Source: Acanthococcus lagerstroemiae (Eukaryota; Arthropoda; Insecta; Hemiptera; Eriococcidae). From it: 64,000 nt of DNA. The stretch is from positions 41,747,574-41,811,573 of the forward strand of contig CM063114.1 in assembly GCA_031841125.1 (NCBI GenBank), read 5' to 3'. The translations under genes were made by a program, and so were the position numbers. A model generated the notes under the pieces. That model saw nothing but the letters and a program-made list of their open reading frames with translations. It had not been told where the DNA came from and made no database searches. Of the stretch, positions 9,746 through 20,430 are shown in pieces (the first letter of the stretch is position 1; the number at the start of each line of letters is the position of its first letter).

Positions 9746-11799
9746 AGTGACGAGACCAGGTAACTGGTCGATTACTGGGACAAACGTGTGATGGTGTCAC
9801 GATATAAGAAGGCAAATCAGATCACTGAGTGCAAGAATTTACCGAGTAAAATTTCGAACTCTAAGCCGAATGCTATTGTTCCATTGGTTTTTATAAGTTG
9901 AACCGGGTAAGCCAGGGTACAGCAAAGTAGATGTAATTGACAAAGATAATAAGAGATGAAAGATGAAAGGAAAAAGTATACTTCGATATATTTCAACTTC
10001 TTTGACGTTTGAGGGGGAAAAAATGGAATGATGTGAATGCGCCTTCTAAATTTACTAATGCTGTTTATTAAACTCTCGGGAATATTATAACAGAAAATTT
10101 TTACGTACATTCTCGACCGGGAAATCGAACGCACTATACTGGAGAAAACGTACAAAAGAGAGAGAATAAAAAAGAAAACTCACCTTGATATCAATGTTAG
10201 CATTTTCTTCAATTTTTCTTCTCGTATTTTCTAGTTTGATCAGAACATCAGCGCTTCGGATGTAGCGCTTCTATATATCTTAACGACGGGTGGTCTAAGA
10301 GCGCTCGAAAAAAGTAGAGAACACCCGGGAAGTAAATTTATTCTCCCCAATCGACACTATTATCAGGTTATAGTTTTTTCTTATTGTTTATTGTTCTTTA
10401 TACCCATTTTATTTCAAAGAAAAACAAATCGTGAGAACTGTAACACCTTACCCTTTAATGAAGTTGTACTTTTCTTCCCCGCTCCACACAGACTCCGCAA
10501 CGCTAAACGAGCTTTTTAAAATCGCTAATTCAATTTTTCTCTATTTCGTTTCTGTCTTCGAAAAACCGTTTACAGTAATGCGGCTAACAAATTACGGGGC
10601 CATTTCGCAACTGATTTCGAAAAAGTAACGAGAAAGATTTTTCGTCAACTTTTCGAACCGAACTTCGACCGAAATTCATACGACAGATTTTGTTTTTAGA
10701 CTGGACGAGTTTTCAAAAAAAAAAATAATAATAATAATAAAATATTTACAAAAACGATGGTAAGTTTTTTCAAAGTCACTTTTAAAAACTGGATAGATCA
10801 TCCATGCGAATTATAATAATATTCCCTCCAGTACAAAAAATGGAAAAAATTGCTTTATAATGCGAGGTAAAATTATGCGAACCCTTTTCGTGTGAAAATT
10901 TTTAAAAGATCGTGTGAGTTGTTAGCCCACACCGCAAACTGCTTTCTCTTTGATTAAAAATGTCTGCTTATTATATATTCTGCTGGAAATACCCGAAGCA
11001 TTTACTCGGCAATGTTGACTTCTTTTTTTTTTTTTTTTTACTTCTTCCTTCCATGCGCTGGGCGATAAAAATGGTAATTTTGAACTTGAAACAAGGTCGA
11101 CGTTCCCGCCAACCAAGTTCTTTATCATTTCGAGCGAAGAAGACGAAAGTTTGACAGTGACCTTTGAAATTCAAAGCTATGTAGTAAAATTATTCGATTT
11201 CAACTTTCATTGTTAGTTTATCGAGTTTTTTCATGTCGTCACATTTGTAGCAGGTGAAAGGAAAATTTTCTTGTTATACTTTCAAAACATTTGGGCTCGT
11301 CTTCGAATCGAATATCTGGAGGGAGGGGGCGCAACGTGGATAATTCTTTCTAACTGACGAGAACCCGTTGGTAATCGAGGTTTATAAAACAAAAAAGTAT
11401 CGCGCAAACGATATTGATTTTAACCTGCAAATCGTCAGTTTCAAATATAATTTTAGATTTCTGATGGAACCCCGGTTCAAGTATTATCCCAGACTTCAGA
11501 TTAGAAATGGACGCGCGGTGGCGAATCCAGTACGCAATTCTGTGAAACAAACCCGAAAAAATTCCTTCAGGAAGATTCTTGCCGAGTAAAGAATATGAGG
11601 ACAACCCCTTCCCCTCCAACCCGGGAAAAAAGTTGAAAATTACTCATTTTTGCAGTTCGATTCGTTGATTATATAAAAATGAAAACACCTTCAAAGTGAC
11701 GAACTATTAAAAGTCCAATTCGCCGAATTCCCTTTTGGAGTATTTTTAATATCCTTCACATAGCATTTGATTCTTTCTGAGTGAAGAAGTATAAGCCTT
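9746..11799. other. Intergenic AT-rich sequence, no gene recognised
   Basis: Open frames up to 112 codons (9817-10155 minus) show no family features. There is an AAT microsatellite at 10724-10741 and T-tracts near 11022-11039. The region 11290-11600 has frames open on both strands (11350-11619 minus, 11368-11589 plus) without recognisable motifs. Confidence 0.45.
10724..10741. repeat. (AAT)n microsatellite
   Basis: Six consecutive AAT units preceded by an A-tract. Confidence 0.9.
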
Positions 11800-12220
11800 C
11801 AAAACTTTTCATTGCTATTTTACAAAATCTCCAAGACTTCTGAATATTCTTTTAAACTGGCTCAAGGCTTGTCACGACTGTTCAAAACTAATTTACAACA
11901 CTTTATGACTCTCAGACATAACTAGGCCTCTTCAAGACTTGAATAAGACCTTTCAAGACTCAACCAAGCGACAAGTTTAAAACAGACTCTAAAAACTCTC
12001 ACAGACTTATTTAAGGCTCTATAATATTCTTAAATCTTTGTTTAGCTGTTAAAATATCTTCCTGAACTTGTTAAAATCAACTAAGATTTTATAAAACCTT
12101 TCCATGCGACTTCTCGAGACTTGTAGACGATCCTCCAAACTGTCGTAGACTTGTTTAAGACTATCTAATACTCTTCCGTCCTTGTTTAGGACTCCTTAAA
12201 ACCAGATAAAAATCATTAAT
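11800..12220. repeat. Degenerate CAAGACT-type short repeat, block 1
   Basis: Words such as TTCAAGACT, AAGACTC and CTTGTTTAAGACT recur every 15-40 bp in shifting spacing. The same vocabulary appears at 13025-13400, 46040-46150, 47830-48330 (opposite strand) and 57470-57660. No protein frame is maintained. Confidence 0.55.
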
Positions 12221-13024
12221 GCTTGAGAATGACTTTTTATAACTATTTTCGACTTCTGATTTTTGAAATCGCCCCCCCCCCCCGACACTCGTTTAGTATC
12301 GAGAATTGTTTACAAAGTTTGAGCAAAAATACTTCAACGTATAAACACAAATTAGTGGGGACCTTGGAGACAGCCTCTCCACGTATAACGAAAGCCCCAC
12401 GACCTGAAATTCTGAAATTTACACGTGGTGATATGGGAGGCGGAAAGGATGGAGCCATAATACATAAATTTGAGAGCGAAGCGCGTGAAATATTTTTATT
12501 GTCTTCCACCACACTAGAAAATCTATTTGAATTTATAGTTAAGGGTAGTTGGTACCTTAAATGGGGATGAAGTCTGAACATCATTGTTTTTTTGAAATTA
12601 GGGTTTAACGAGTCACTGAATCAGTTTATGTGCTCTCTAACCTTTTCAGTTCAGAAAGAGCTTGAAGAATGAAATAACTGAATATGGGTAACGGGTACCT
12701 AAAATGGATACTTTCATTTTAAAAGAAAATAATTTTTAGGCTCGCATGTGAAGGCTTTTCTTGCTATTAGAGAATCTCCAATTATCAAAATCAGGGTTGA
12801 TTCCCACGAGAACTCTCTTTACTTTGAGATACGGGTCATCATCGAATGTGCTCTTCCAGGCTGTAAAAGTGGGGTTTTAATTTATTGATTAAAATAAATA
12901 AATAGATAAGGCTGGTTCACTAGTGCAAAAATATGTTTAACATTCGAAATCAATCTGAGGGACGCTACAATTTAAAAAAACAAAATTAATCTTTTTTATC
13001 CAGAGCAAAAAGGATCACGCTACA
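12221..13024. other. Intergenic sequence with frames open on both strands, not recognised
   Basis: Positions 12223-12570 (plus, 115 codons) and 12243-12584 (minus, 113 codons) are both open. Neither has recognisable domains, and a 12-bp C-tract (12272-12283) lies near their start. The rest is AT-rich without a recognised gene. Confidence 0.4.
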
Positions 13025-13400
13025 GTTCATGTGTACAAACTGCTTCAAGACTCTTTCAAGTTTGCTCAAGATTCTTTTTATAGGACTCTCACGTTTAACT
13101 AGGAATGTCCTAAACGCAATCCGTATTTTCAAGACTCTTCTCTACTTTTATAAAACACTTTAAATTTTTCCAGACTCTCCAATATTTACGTACACCTTTA
13201 CAAGCTTATCTAAGAATCAGTATAACTTCCTTCTACGATGGTTACATTCAAGACTCGTGTAAGACACTTTACTAACTTATTTGAGACACTGTCAACGATT
13301 CTTAGGACACTTTGAGAACTGTTTGAGGCACTGTTACTCGTTCTAACTTGTTTCAAACTCATTTAAACTTTTCAAGACTTCCTAAAAGACTTCAAAACCA
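13025..13400. repeat. Degenerate CAAGACT-type short repeat, block 2
   Basis: This block has the same vocabulary as 11800-12220 (CTTCAAGACTCTTTCAAG, TTCAAGACTCTTC, TTTTCAAGACTTCC). It is too diverged to define a unit length by eye. Confidence 0.55.
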
Positions 13401-13675
13401 GTGCAGGGTTAGATTAAGGTGCAGTGCATACTACAAGGAAAACACCAAACCATTTTTCATACATTTTCATTTTTTTTTTTTTAATCTTAGGTACCTATTT
13501 AGTTTTTTTCCTGGTGCTTTTTTCAAACTTTATGGCTGCGGAGGTGGCCCCACGTCTCACTTCACATAAATACGATGCAGTATTACAAAAATAAAATAAA
13601 AATAACAAAATGTAACAAAATGACGACAGAAATTTAAAAAAAATAACTGATGCCTGCCTGACTGGCTGCCTCGAA

Positions 13676-14126
13676 TGTAAAGTGATGTTTTTTATAGAGC
13701 TTCAAGTGGTCGCATAAAGAAGGATGTGACAGTTCCTTAACTTGAGGAGGAGATCATTAATAATTAAATCAAAAAGGAGAGGATCGAGATGAGACCCCTG
13801 GGATACACCCCTGAAATACCTATAGATGATTTGGAAATTGCTCCTCTGAAGTGTACGTTCTGTACTCTATTCAGAAGGTATGTCCTCAATAGCGATATTA
13901 ACTCACAAGAGAAGCCAAGTGACTGCAGTTTTATTTAAAAAATGTTGTGGTCTACCTTGTCAAATTCCTTCTGAAAGTCTGTATATATGACATCAGTCTG
14001 GTACCCACCGTCAAAGTTTTTTGCTATTGAGTCGAGGAAAGTACTTAAATTGGTGACCACACTCCTATCCGGAATAAAACCATGCTGTTAATCGCACATC
14101 ATGTGTTTAATCTACAGTTGAATAAT
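13676..14126 (-). pseudogene. LINE reverse transcriptase, 3' half (Jockey/CR1-like), separated from its 5' half by an RTE insertion
   Basis: Read on the minus strand, the frame has QHGFIPDRSVVTNLSTF, then motif A as DVIYTDFQKEFDKVDH, then a motif B region. The catalytic YADD region is reduced to a frameshifted LLYAT-like piece followed by a LKLYK-like stretch near 13700. Several stops are present. This wording is typical of Jockey or CR1 type LINEs, not of the RTE copies elsewhere in the window. The matching upstream part of the same protein lies at 16688-16985 on the same strand. A 2,551-bp plus-strand RTE element is inserted exactly between them. Confidence 0.8.
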
Positions 14127-14131
14127 TTATC

Positions 14132-16682
14132 ACAGACAAGCACAGAGAGTATTATAATATAATTCTGGGCGACTGGAATGCGATTATAGGAAGCCAACGA
14201 GACGTTGCCGAGAACAATGCGAATTTGGGCTGGGGAAAAGAAACAAGAATGGAGAAAGGCTAGTGGACGTTTGTGTTAAAAACCACTTGAAAGTAGCCAA
14301 CACATTCTTCAATAAAAATAAAAAACTCAAATGGACATGGCAATCTCCGGGGGGGGGGGGGATACAAAAACGAAATAGACCATCTGATAGTGAATAATAT
14401 GGCTATTGTGGAAAATGTGGTGACACTACCGGGTTTCCACTTCGGGTCCGACCACAGGTTCTGTAGGGGGGTTATCAAAATTCCAAACGGAGCGAAATTC
14501 CATAGGAACAAACGTACCTGTCAGGGAAGAATAATAACCCCAGTGCACAAATGGAATGAGGCGCGAGAGGAGCTGAAAACCCAGTTACACAGCTTGAATC
14601 GCGAATGGGACAGTGTCACCCTGCAGGAGTTGTATGACAAAGTTGAGAGTGCAATTGAAGAAACAGTAAGCAAACATTCCAAACAGGTCGTTTCAACACG
14701 CACTGACGACAAGTTGTCTGTGGAAACAAAGGAACTGATTGAGCGAAGAGACGAAATGGAAAAGAAAGAAAAAAGAAAGAAAAATAAAAAACTAGAGTTT
14801 CTTCTACTCAAGAAAAAAGTAAAAATGGAAATAAGAAAAGATGTGCGAGAGTTTGATACAAGAAAAATAGCAAATATCTTGGAAGAAAGCAAGTCGGTCA
14901 GGAGGGTGAGAAAAGAAATGTCAGAAGGAAAGAAGCTCATACCGAGCATGACGAACGAACAAGGAGAGAGCGTATACGAGCGCCAAGGTATCGTGAAAAT
15001 TGCCACAAAATTTTTCAAAGAGTTATACAACGAAAGTGAGGAAAAAGTCACTAATGGCGAGAAAGCAGGTGATGCAGATGCAAAAGAGGATAAAAACACT
15101 GAAGACAGTATTCCTGAAATTCTAGAAAAAGAAGTCAGAAACGCACTAAAAAGTCTGAAAGAAGGAAAGGCAGCCGGTCCGGATGGGATAGGCAATGGGG
15201 AGCTGAAAATGTTGGCAGAAGAGATTACCCCTACTCTCACTAAACTTTTTAATAAAATTCTAGAAAGAGAGATCACTCCAAGGCAATGGAAGGAGGCCAA
15301 AATTATTTTGCTCTACAAAAAGGGGAAAAAGACGATATTAAAAATTATAGGCCGATCAGCCTCACCTCCAATCCAAGCAAAGTTTCTATGAAAATTATCA
15401 AGGCCAGAATATACCCCTACTCGACTCGCAGCAAACAAAGGAGCAGGCGGGCTTCAGGAAAAACCACTCGACAATCGACCAGATTTTTGTGATTAACCAA
15501 CTAATAGAAAAGGCAAAAGAATATAACTTTAAAATTTACCTATTGTTTATCGATTTTTCGAAAGCTTTCGACTCAATAAATCACGATTTTCTATGGACGG
15601 CATTAAAAAACCAAGGTTGTCACCAAAAGATAATTAGAATAATCAAAAATGTATATGACGGGGCGAATGCCTATGTAAAAACTGATGCAAAAGGAGAAAA
15701 CTTCAAAATTGGGAGAGGAGTGAGACAGGGGGACCCATTGTCACCCGACCTGTTCAACTGCGCCTTGGAAGAGGCGACGAGGTTGTTCGACTGGGAAGGA
15801 AGAGGAATGAAAATAGACGGCGAGTACCTCAGTAACCTTCGTTTTGCAGACGACGTAGTTCTAGTGGCAAGCGAGCTAGAAGAACTAGAAGAAAGAGCAG
15901 AAAAGTTCATAGAAGCATGTAAAAAATCCGGGCTAAAGGTGAATACAAACAAAACAAAACTCCTATCAAACGCAGAGGAGGTGACAGTGATGATAGATGG
16001 CATAAGCATTGAATGGGAAAAGGAAGTAAAATACCTCGGACAAATAATTTCATTTGAGTGTGCAAGAGAGAAGGAACTATCAAACAGGATAAGAGGAGGA
16101 TGGAATTGCTACTAGAAGTTAAAAAATATCTTCGAAAGTAAACTCCCTATAGGTACTAAAGCTGAAGTGTGGAGAAGCTGCATACAACCAGCATTGGCTT
16201 ATGGGCCCAAACATGGGCACTGACCAAGGCAAACGTTAGTCGGCTAAGGACAAACCAAACAGCCATGGAAAGGAGTATGTCAGATGTGAGGAAAAAAGAC
16301 AAAATCAAAATTGAGGCCATAAAACAGAAAATCTAGGAGCGGTGGTAAAGGGCCTGAAGTGGAACTACGCGGGACACATCATCAGGTAAAAAGAAAATAC
16401 GTGGGAAAGAAGAGTGGAAGGGTGGACCCCATACGATCAAAAAAGGGAGAAGGGCAGACCCTATACCCGCTGGCGAGATGAGCAAAGAAGAGAGCTAGAC
16501 CCCACCTGGAGAAGGTATACTCACGACAAAAAAGACTGGAGGAAAAGAGGGGAGGCATATGCCTAAAAGTGGGCTGGTTGGGAAGAAAGGTGTAAGGTTG
16601 GAGGGGGAGTCCTCCACTGCTCGTGACGCAGAGTGTCACGAAAGGCAATCAAATAAATGCTGTTGTTATTTTATTATTATTA
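14132..16682 (+). mobile_element. RTE-type LINE, copy 2, 5'-truncated, 2,551 bp, with TTATC target duplication
   Basis: This is the best-preserved RTE copy. It starts inside the endonuclease domain and ends in a (TTA)n-type tail (about 16664-16682), the simple-repeat tail usual for RTE elements. TTATC at 14127-14131 is repeated at 16683-16687. The TTA tail makes the exact length of the duplication ambiguous. It sits in antisense inside an older Jockey/CR1-like LINE. Confidence 0.85.
14150..16567 (+). pseudogene. RTE-type LINE polyprotein: endonuclease C-terminus, reverse transcriptase, C-terminal domain
   Basis: Endonuclease blocks ILGDWNAIIG (about 14160) and EIDHLIVNN...GSDHR (14370-14455) contain the Asp-Asn and Asp-His residues of the nicking enzyme. 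A charged linker runs to about 15110. Reverse transcriptase follows: GKAAGPDGIGNGELK (15169), KNYRPISLTSN, motif A LLFIDFSKAFDSINH (about 15540), RQGDPLSPDLFNC (about 15725) and the catalytic FADD at 15843-15854. After a stop at 16113-16115 the C-terminal part continues in shifted frames (TWALTK-like, then GHIIR, then GRPYTRW at about 16460). At least three frameshifts or stops (about 15290-15340, 15490 and 16113) make it non-functional, but blocks are long and clean, so it is fairly young. The 333-codon frame 14390-15391 and the 208-codon frame 15489-16115 are its main pieces. Confidence 0.9.
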
Positions 16683-16687
16683 TTATC

Positions 16688-16985
16688 GTTTCAAAAATTT
16701 TGCTGGGGCCAGATAAGATAGAGGTAGGTCTATATAGAGTTATGTCATTCAAGTTTTTAGTTTTTGGCACTGGCACAACTTTTGAGATTTTACAAATATC
16801 AGGAAATGTAGCCTTACTTAAGACAAGGTTAAAAATATGTGCTAGTGGTGTCTTTACCAACTCTCCACATGCTTTATGGCCGATCGTCCTTATTGGAAGC
16901 ATCTTCTTTAATGCTGATTGACTTTATCCACTGGAAACGCAAACATTCTCATAAAGATCAATGAGCACTATCAAACAAGTAGTGA
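16688..16985 (-). pseudogene. LINE reverse transcriptase, 5' half (Jockey/CR1-like), partner of 13676-14126
   Basis: On the minus strand the frame reads TPLAHIFNLVLSKATFPD, then KVVPVPKTKNLND, then YRPTSILSGPSKIFE. These are the finger-region blocks that precede the QHGF block found at 14105. The frame reaches SKIFET and then meets the RTE tail. Joining the two halves at the TTATC target gives an uninterrupted order of reverse transcriptase blocks. The upstream limit (about 16985) is uncertain. Confidence 0.75.
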
Positions 16986-17014
16986 AAAAACGATTGTACT
17001 AGGCTCGGCTACTA

Positions 17015-17157
17015 AAGTCTGGTTCAGTTAAGAAAGATATTTTTTTCACGGGGCGGCTAACGTGTTCTTGAACTTGTCCTTCCCCTCCAACTTCAAAATG
17101 CCCATTATCGATGTGCATTGCGGGTTGCAAATCATGTTTCTTAACTGGACCAAACTT
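17015..17157. mobile_element. Short MITE, 143 bp, TA target duplication
   Basis: The ends AAGTCTGGTTCAGTTAAGAAA and TTTCTTAACTGGACCAAACTT are inverted copies with two mismatches. TA flanks both sides (17013-17014 and 17158-17159), as in Tc1/mariner-type insertions. It has no coding capacity. Confidence 0.8.
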
Positions 17158-17300
17158 TAGAAGAAGAAGAACGTGCTATTGAAAAGATCATGCAAGAGAC
17201 TAAAGACCATTGTGAGATGTCCGCATCGTGCTGCACAGAAAGTAGCCACGCAGAACGCTTCATACAGAACTAGCTGAATTACCCGTCCTTCGGACGGGCT

Positions 17301-17793
17301 CAAACATATGCATAGTACATATGAAACGAAATAACATGTAAATTCCGATACAGAAAAAAAAACAGGCGTTTGGAAAAAAATAAAGAAAATGAAACATGAC
17401 ATTGTTTTTTCCTAAAATGAATAAGCTTTGTAATTTTTGGAAATTAAATAGAATTGCCCATTCTTCTCTATCTCCAAAATGAGATATGATCGAGTTATCC
17501 TGTACATTTCACGTTCTCAATAGAAGTACTGAGCGGTACTTTTGCCCAAACATATGCAATAGTATGAAACGAAATTACATGTAAATTCCCATATAGAAAT
17601 AAATAGGCTTATACTTATACGTTTTGATAATTTTCTTTAATGAAAGAAAATGAAGCATGAAATTGTTTTATCATAAATGTGTAAGCTTTGTAATCTTTGA
17701 AAATTAAATCGGATTACCCGTTCTTCTCTATCTAAAAAATAAGAAGTGATCAAATTATCCTATACATTTCACGACCTCAATTGGAGTACTGAG
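17301..17793. repeat. Two tandem copies of a 246-bp unit
   Basis: The unit starts CAAACATATGCA (17301 and 17547) and ends with CTCAAT...GTACTGAG (17532 and 17793). Shared words include GAAACGAAATTACATGTAAATTCC and TAAGCTTTGTAAT-like stretches. The copies differ by scattered substitutions and an indel near 17610. Confidence 0.85.
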
Positions 17794-17949
17794 GGTGTTT
17801 TTGTTCATTGTCACGCCCTGCTTCAACCGTAATAAATATTACCTATCACAAAGAACTTATTACTACTTGTGACAGTTACTTTTGAGTTTTAAGCATTCTT
17901 GGATTTTCGGTGAATTTTTTCCCAAAAATTCTCAAAACCCAAGATTGAG

Positions 17950-18410
17950 TGCAGCTCCCAATTATGGGTATTTTCTGATTCTCCAACAATTCACTATAAA
18001 ATATCCTCGCAAATGACACTGAGGACTACAGAATCTGTACATGGACAACTATTGAAATTCAAAAAGCACTCTGAGGCCTTCTAAGTTGTTCAAAATTCCA
18101 GGTGGAATTTTCTCGATCCGAACAACTTTTGAAAATACCAATTATGGGTCGACCCATATTAATTGACAACGACCCACAATTGATACGAAATTTTTTGATA
18201 CACCCACAATTGGTGAGTATAATAAATCAAATGAAAAATGATGTAGTTTACCTAAGTAAGCATTTCAAATTTATTTTAAAAACACGTTGACTCGTCTTAT
18301 TTGACTTTTAAGTATTTTAAAAACACATTAAAGTTGAGTAAATTCACAGTACCAATAATGGGTCTGAAAAAAGGTAGTACCAATTGTGGGTCGGGCTAAA
18401 GTTTGATCAG
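17950..18410. repeat. Cluster of CCAATTRTGGGT motifs in both orientations
   Basis: CCAATTATGGGT or close variants occur at about 17958, 18138, 18350 and 18380. The complement (ACCCACAATTG) occurs at about 18170 and 18200. Spacing is irregular (30-180 bp). This could be a decayed foldback element or a cluster of protein-binding sites. The sequence alone does not decide. Confidence 0.5.
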
Positions 18411-19014
18411 AAAAAGTAACTGAAAAAACGTGAAATTTGGTTTTATAAGTTAAAGTATCACTTGTACTACACTTTTCATTCGATTACCCGATCATTCACT
18501 TTGATTTTTCGCGATTTTTGCAAACTATTTCCCCCATTTTTTGAATTCCTTTATTTTTTACGCACACACATATATGTGGACCGAAATCGAAAACTCAAGC
18601 GGAAAAATGTTCCCTAGACTCTCCTCTACACAACCATATATAATACGTTGAGAAAATATTAATTCAAAGTACTTATCGATCGTTTTTCACAGAATTGATA
18701 TTTCACACACATGAAAGATAAGGCATGTTTTGATAACAACTTTGAAAAAAAAAATTCCATTACAACTAACACATTGAGTTATAAACTTGAAACCAACATC
18801 GATAGTGTAAAACATGTTGGTCCTTCGAATGGAAGAGGTTTCGCGGTTGTCCAATGCCTCGATCTAGCGAGAAAACGCGTTTTCAAAAAAAGGACTCACA
18901 ATTGATGCTAGGCTCAGAATAGGTAGCTTACCTTACTACTATTATTTTTAATAAAATATTCCAGAATAGACCTCAGAGGATAAAAGTTCGAATGGTGATG
19001 GTTTACATTATAAC
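18411..19014. other. Intergenic AT-rich sequence, no gene recognised
   Basis: The only open frame above 60 codons (18711-18905) has no recognisable motif. Confidence 0.45.
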
Positions 19015-20430
19015 CTATTCGACGCTGGTGCTTCTATAATTTGCACAGTCCCAGTCAAAGGCTTTCAAAAACATTAATTATAGATAACAACTTTGATAAC
19101 AGTTTGTATGTTTGTGTCACAGGTCGCGCTGTATAGGTATATATTCTTCTTTATCATTGTATGCAGTACGATTGTAATTTCGCACTTTGAAAATGCCTAG
19201 CCGATATACTTATCATTTAAATCTCTTTAATCTCTTCAATAAATGAAAAATGAAGCAAAAAAGTATTTGTAAAATAAAAGTTTGATAGTAAAAAAAAAAC
19301 GCACTAAAAGATTCGACGCTATAGTGCTTCTACAGTTTGCACCGTCCCAGTCAGAGGCTCTGTAAAACATTAAAGTTATCGGCTTTGATAATAGTTTGTA
19401 CATTTATGTCACAGGTATACCGCTATAATATTATATTCTCCTTATCATTGTATAATAACAAACGCACTAAAAGATACGACGTTAGCGCTTCTACAATTTG
19501 CCCAGTCCCAGTCAGATGAAATTAAAAAAAAGTATTATTTGTAAAATATAAAAGTTCGATAGTAAAAAAACGCAACATGAAACATCTACTTACAGCCCTA
19601 TAATCTTCTCAATAAATGAAAAATGAAGCAAAAAAATGTATGTAAAATGGAAGATCTATATTAAAAAAACGCAACATGAAGTGAGTTTTGAACTAGGTAT
19701 ATCTGTCTCCCAACCGGATGCGCAATCAGCTACCCTAATTACCTGCAGAAAAGTCACCCATTTGCAACCGTCAGTTGGACGCTGCTTAAGCGCAAGGGAA
19801 CCAGCTGACATTTGTAAGCAGAATGATTTATTAGTATCGTCATTGTAAGTGCATAAAAAGCATAATTTTTAAAATTGGCCCCCCGATTCAAAAATGTGCA
19901 CTCACGTTGAAAAAATCTTATCCGTAAACGCTATGTCACATAGTTTCTACATGGCTCGTAAACTTCGAATCACGTGTCCTCAAAAAACAGATTTTACTGG
20001 TTGGTTCCCTTATGCTTATCAGCGTCCAGTTACCCTCAGATTACCCAGAAACCTGTCCCTTGGTTCCTTTCAGTTACTTGGGTAACTGGCGGGATTCTGC
20101 GCATCGGAAAGTCAGTACGTTTTACGTCACAGTTATCAAAAAATTTTCACGCCATAAGCTGTTAGGGAATACTTACTTCTGGGTGAGACATTTTTAAAAA
20201 GATTTCCTTCAGTAATACCTGAGAAAACTGGTGAGGAAAAATCGAGACTCGTCTTTATATATTACATTAAAATCTCTTTAATAAATGAAAAATGAAGCAA
20301 AAAAGTATTTGTAAAATGAAAATTCGATAATAAAAAAACGACACATGGCCTAAGTTTTGAACACATGAAGCCCTACAAAAGGATTTGAGAAGTAAAAGTT
20401 CAATAATAAAAAAACGCAACATGGCCTGAT
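19015..20430. repeat. Repeated AT-rich modules with AATAAATGAAAAATGAAGCAAAA word
   Basis: One module (TTCGACGCT..GCTTCTA..TTTGCAC.GTCCCAGTCA) occurs at about 19018, 19313 and 19478. A second (AATAAATGAAAAATGAAGC, then TAGTAAAAAAACGC) occurs at about 19239, 19611 and 20280, with a truncated form near 20400. Together they look like a local amplification of a 300-bp repeat with deletions. No gene is seen. Short frames at 19636-20197 have no known motif. Confidence 0.7.

Noticed and set aside
12223..12584. 115- and 113-codon frames open on both strands
   Set aside because: No recognisable motif, a C-tract near the start and no supporting signals. Could be chance.
14521..15300. 259-codon frame on the minus strand
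   Set aside because: It is the antisense shadow of the RTE linker, whose A-rich coding strand gives a Ser/Phe/Leu-rich open complement.
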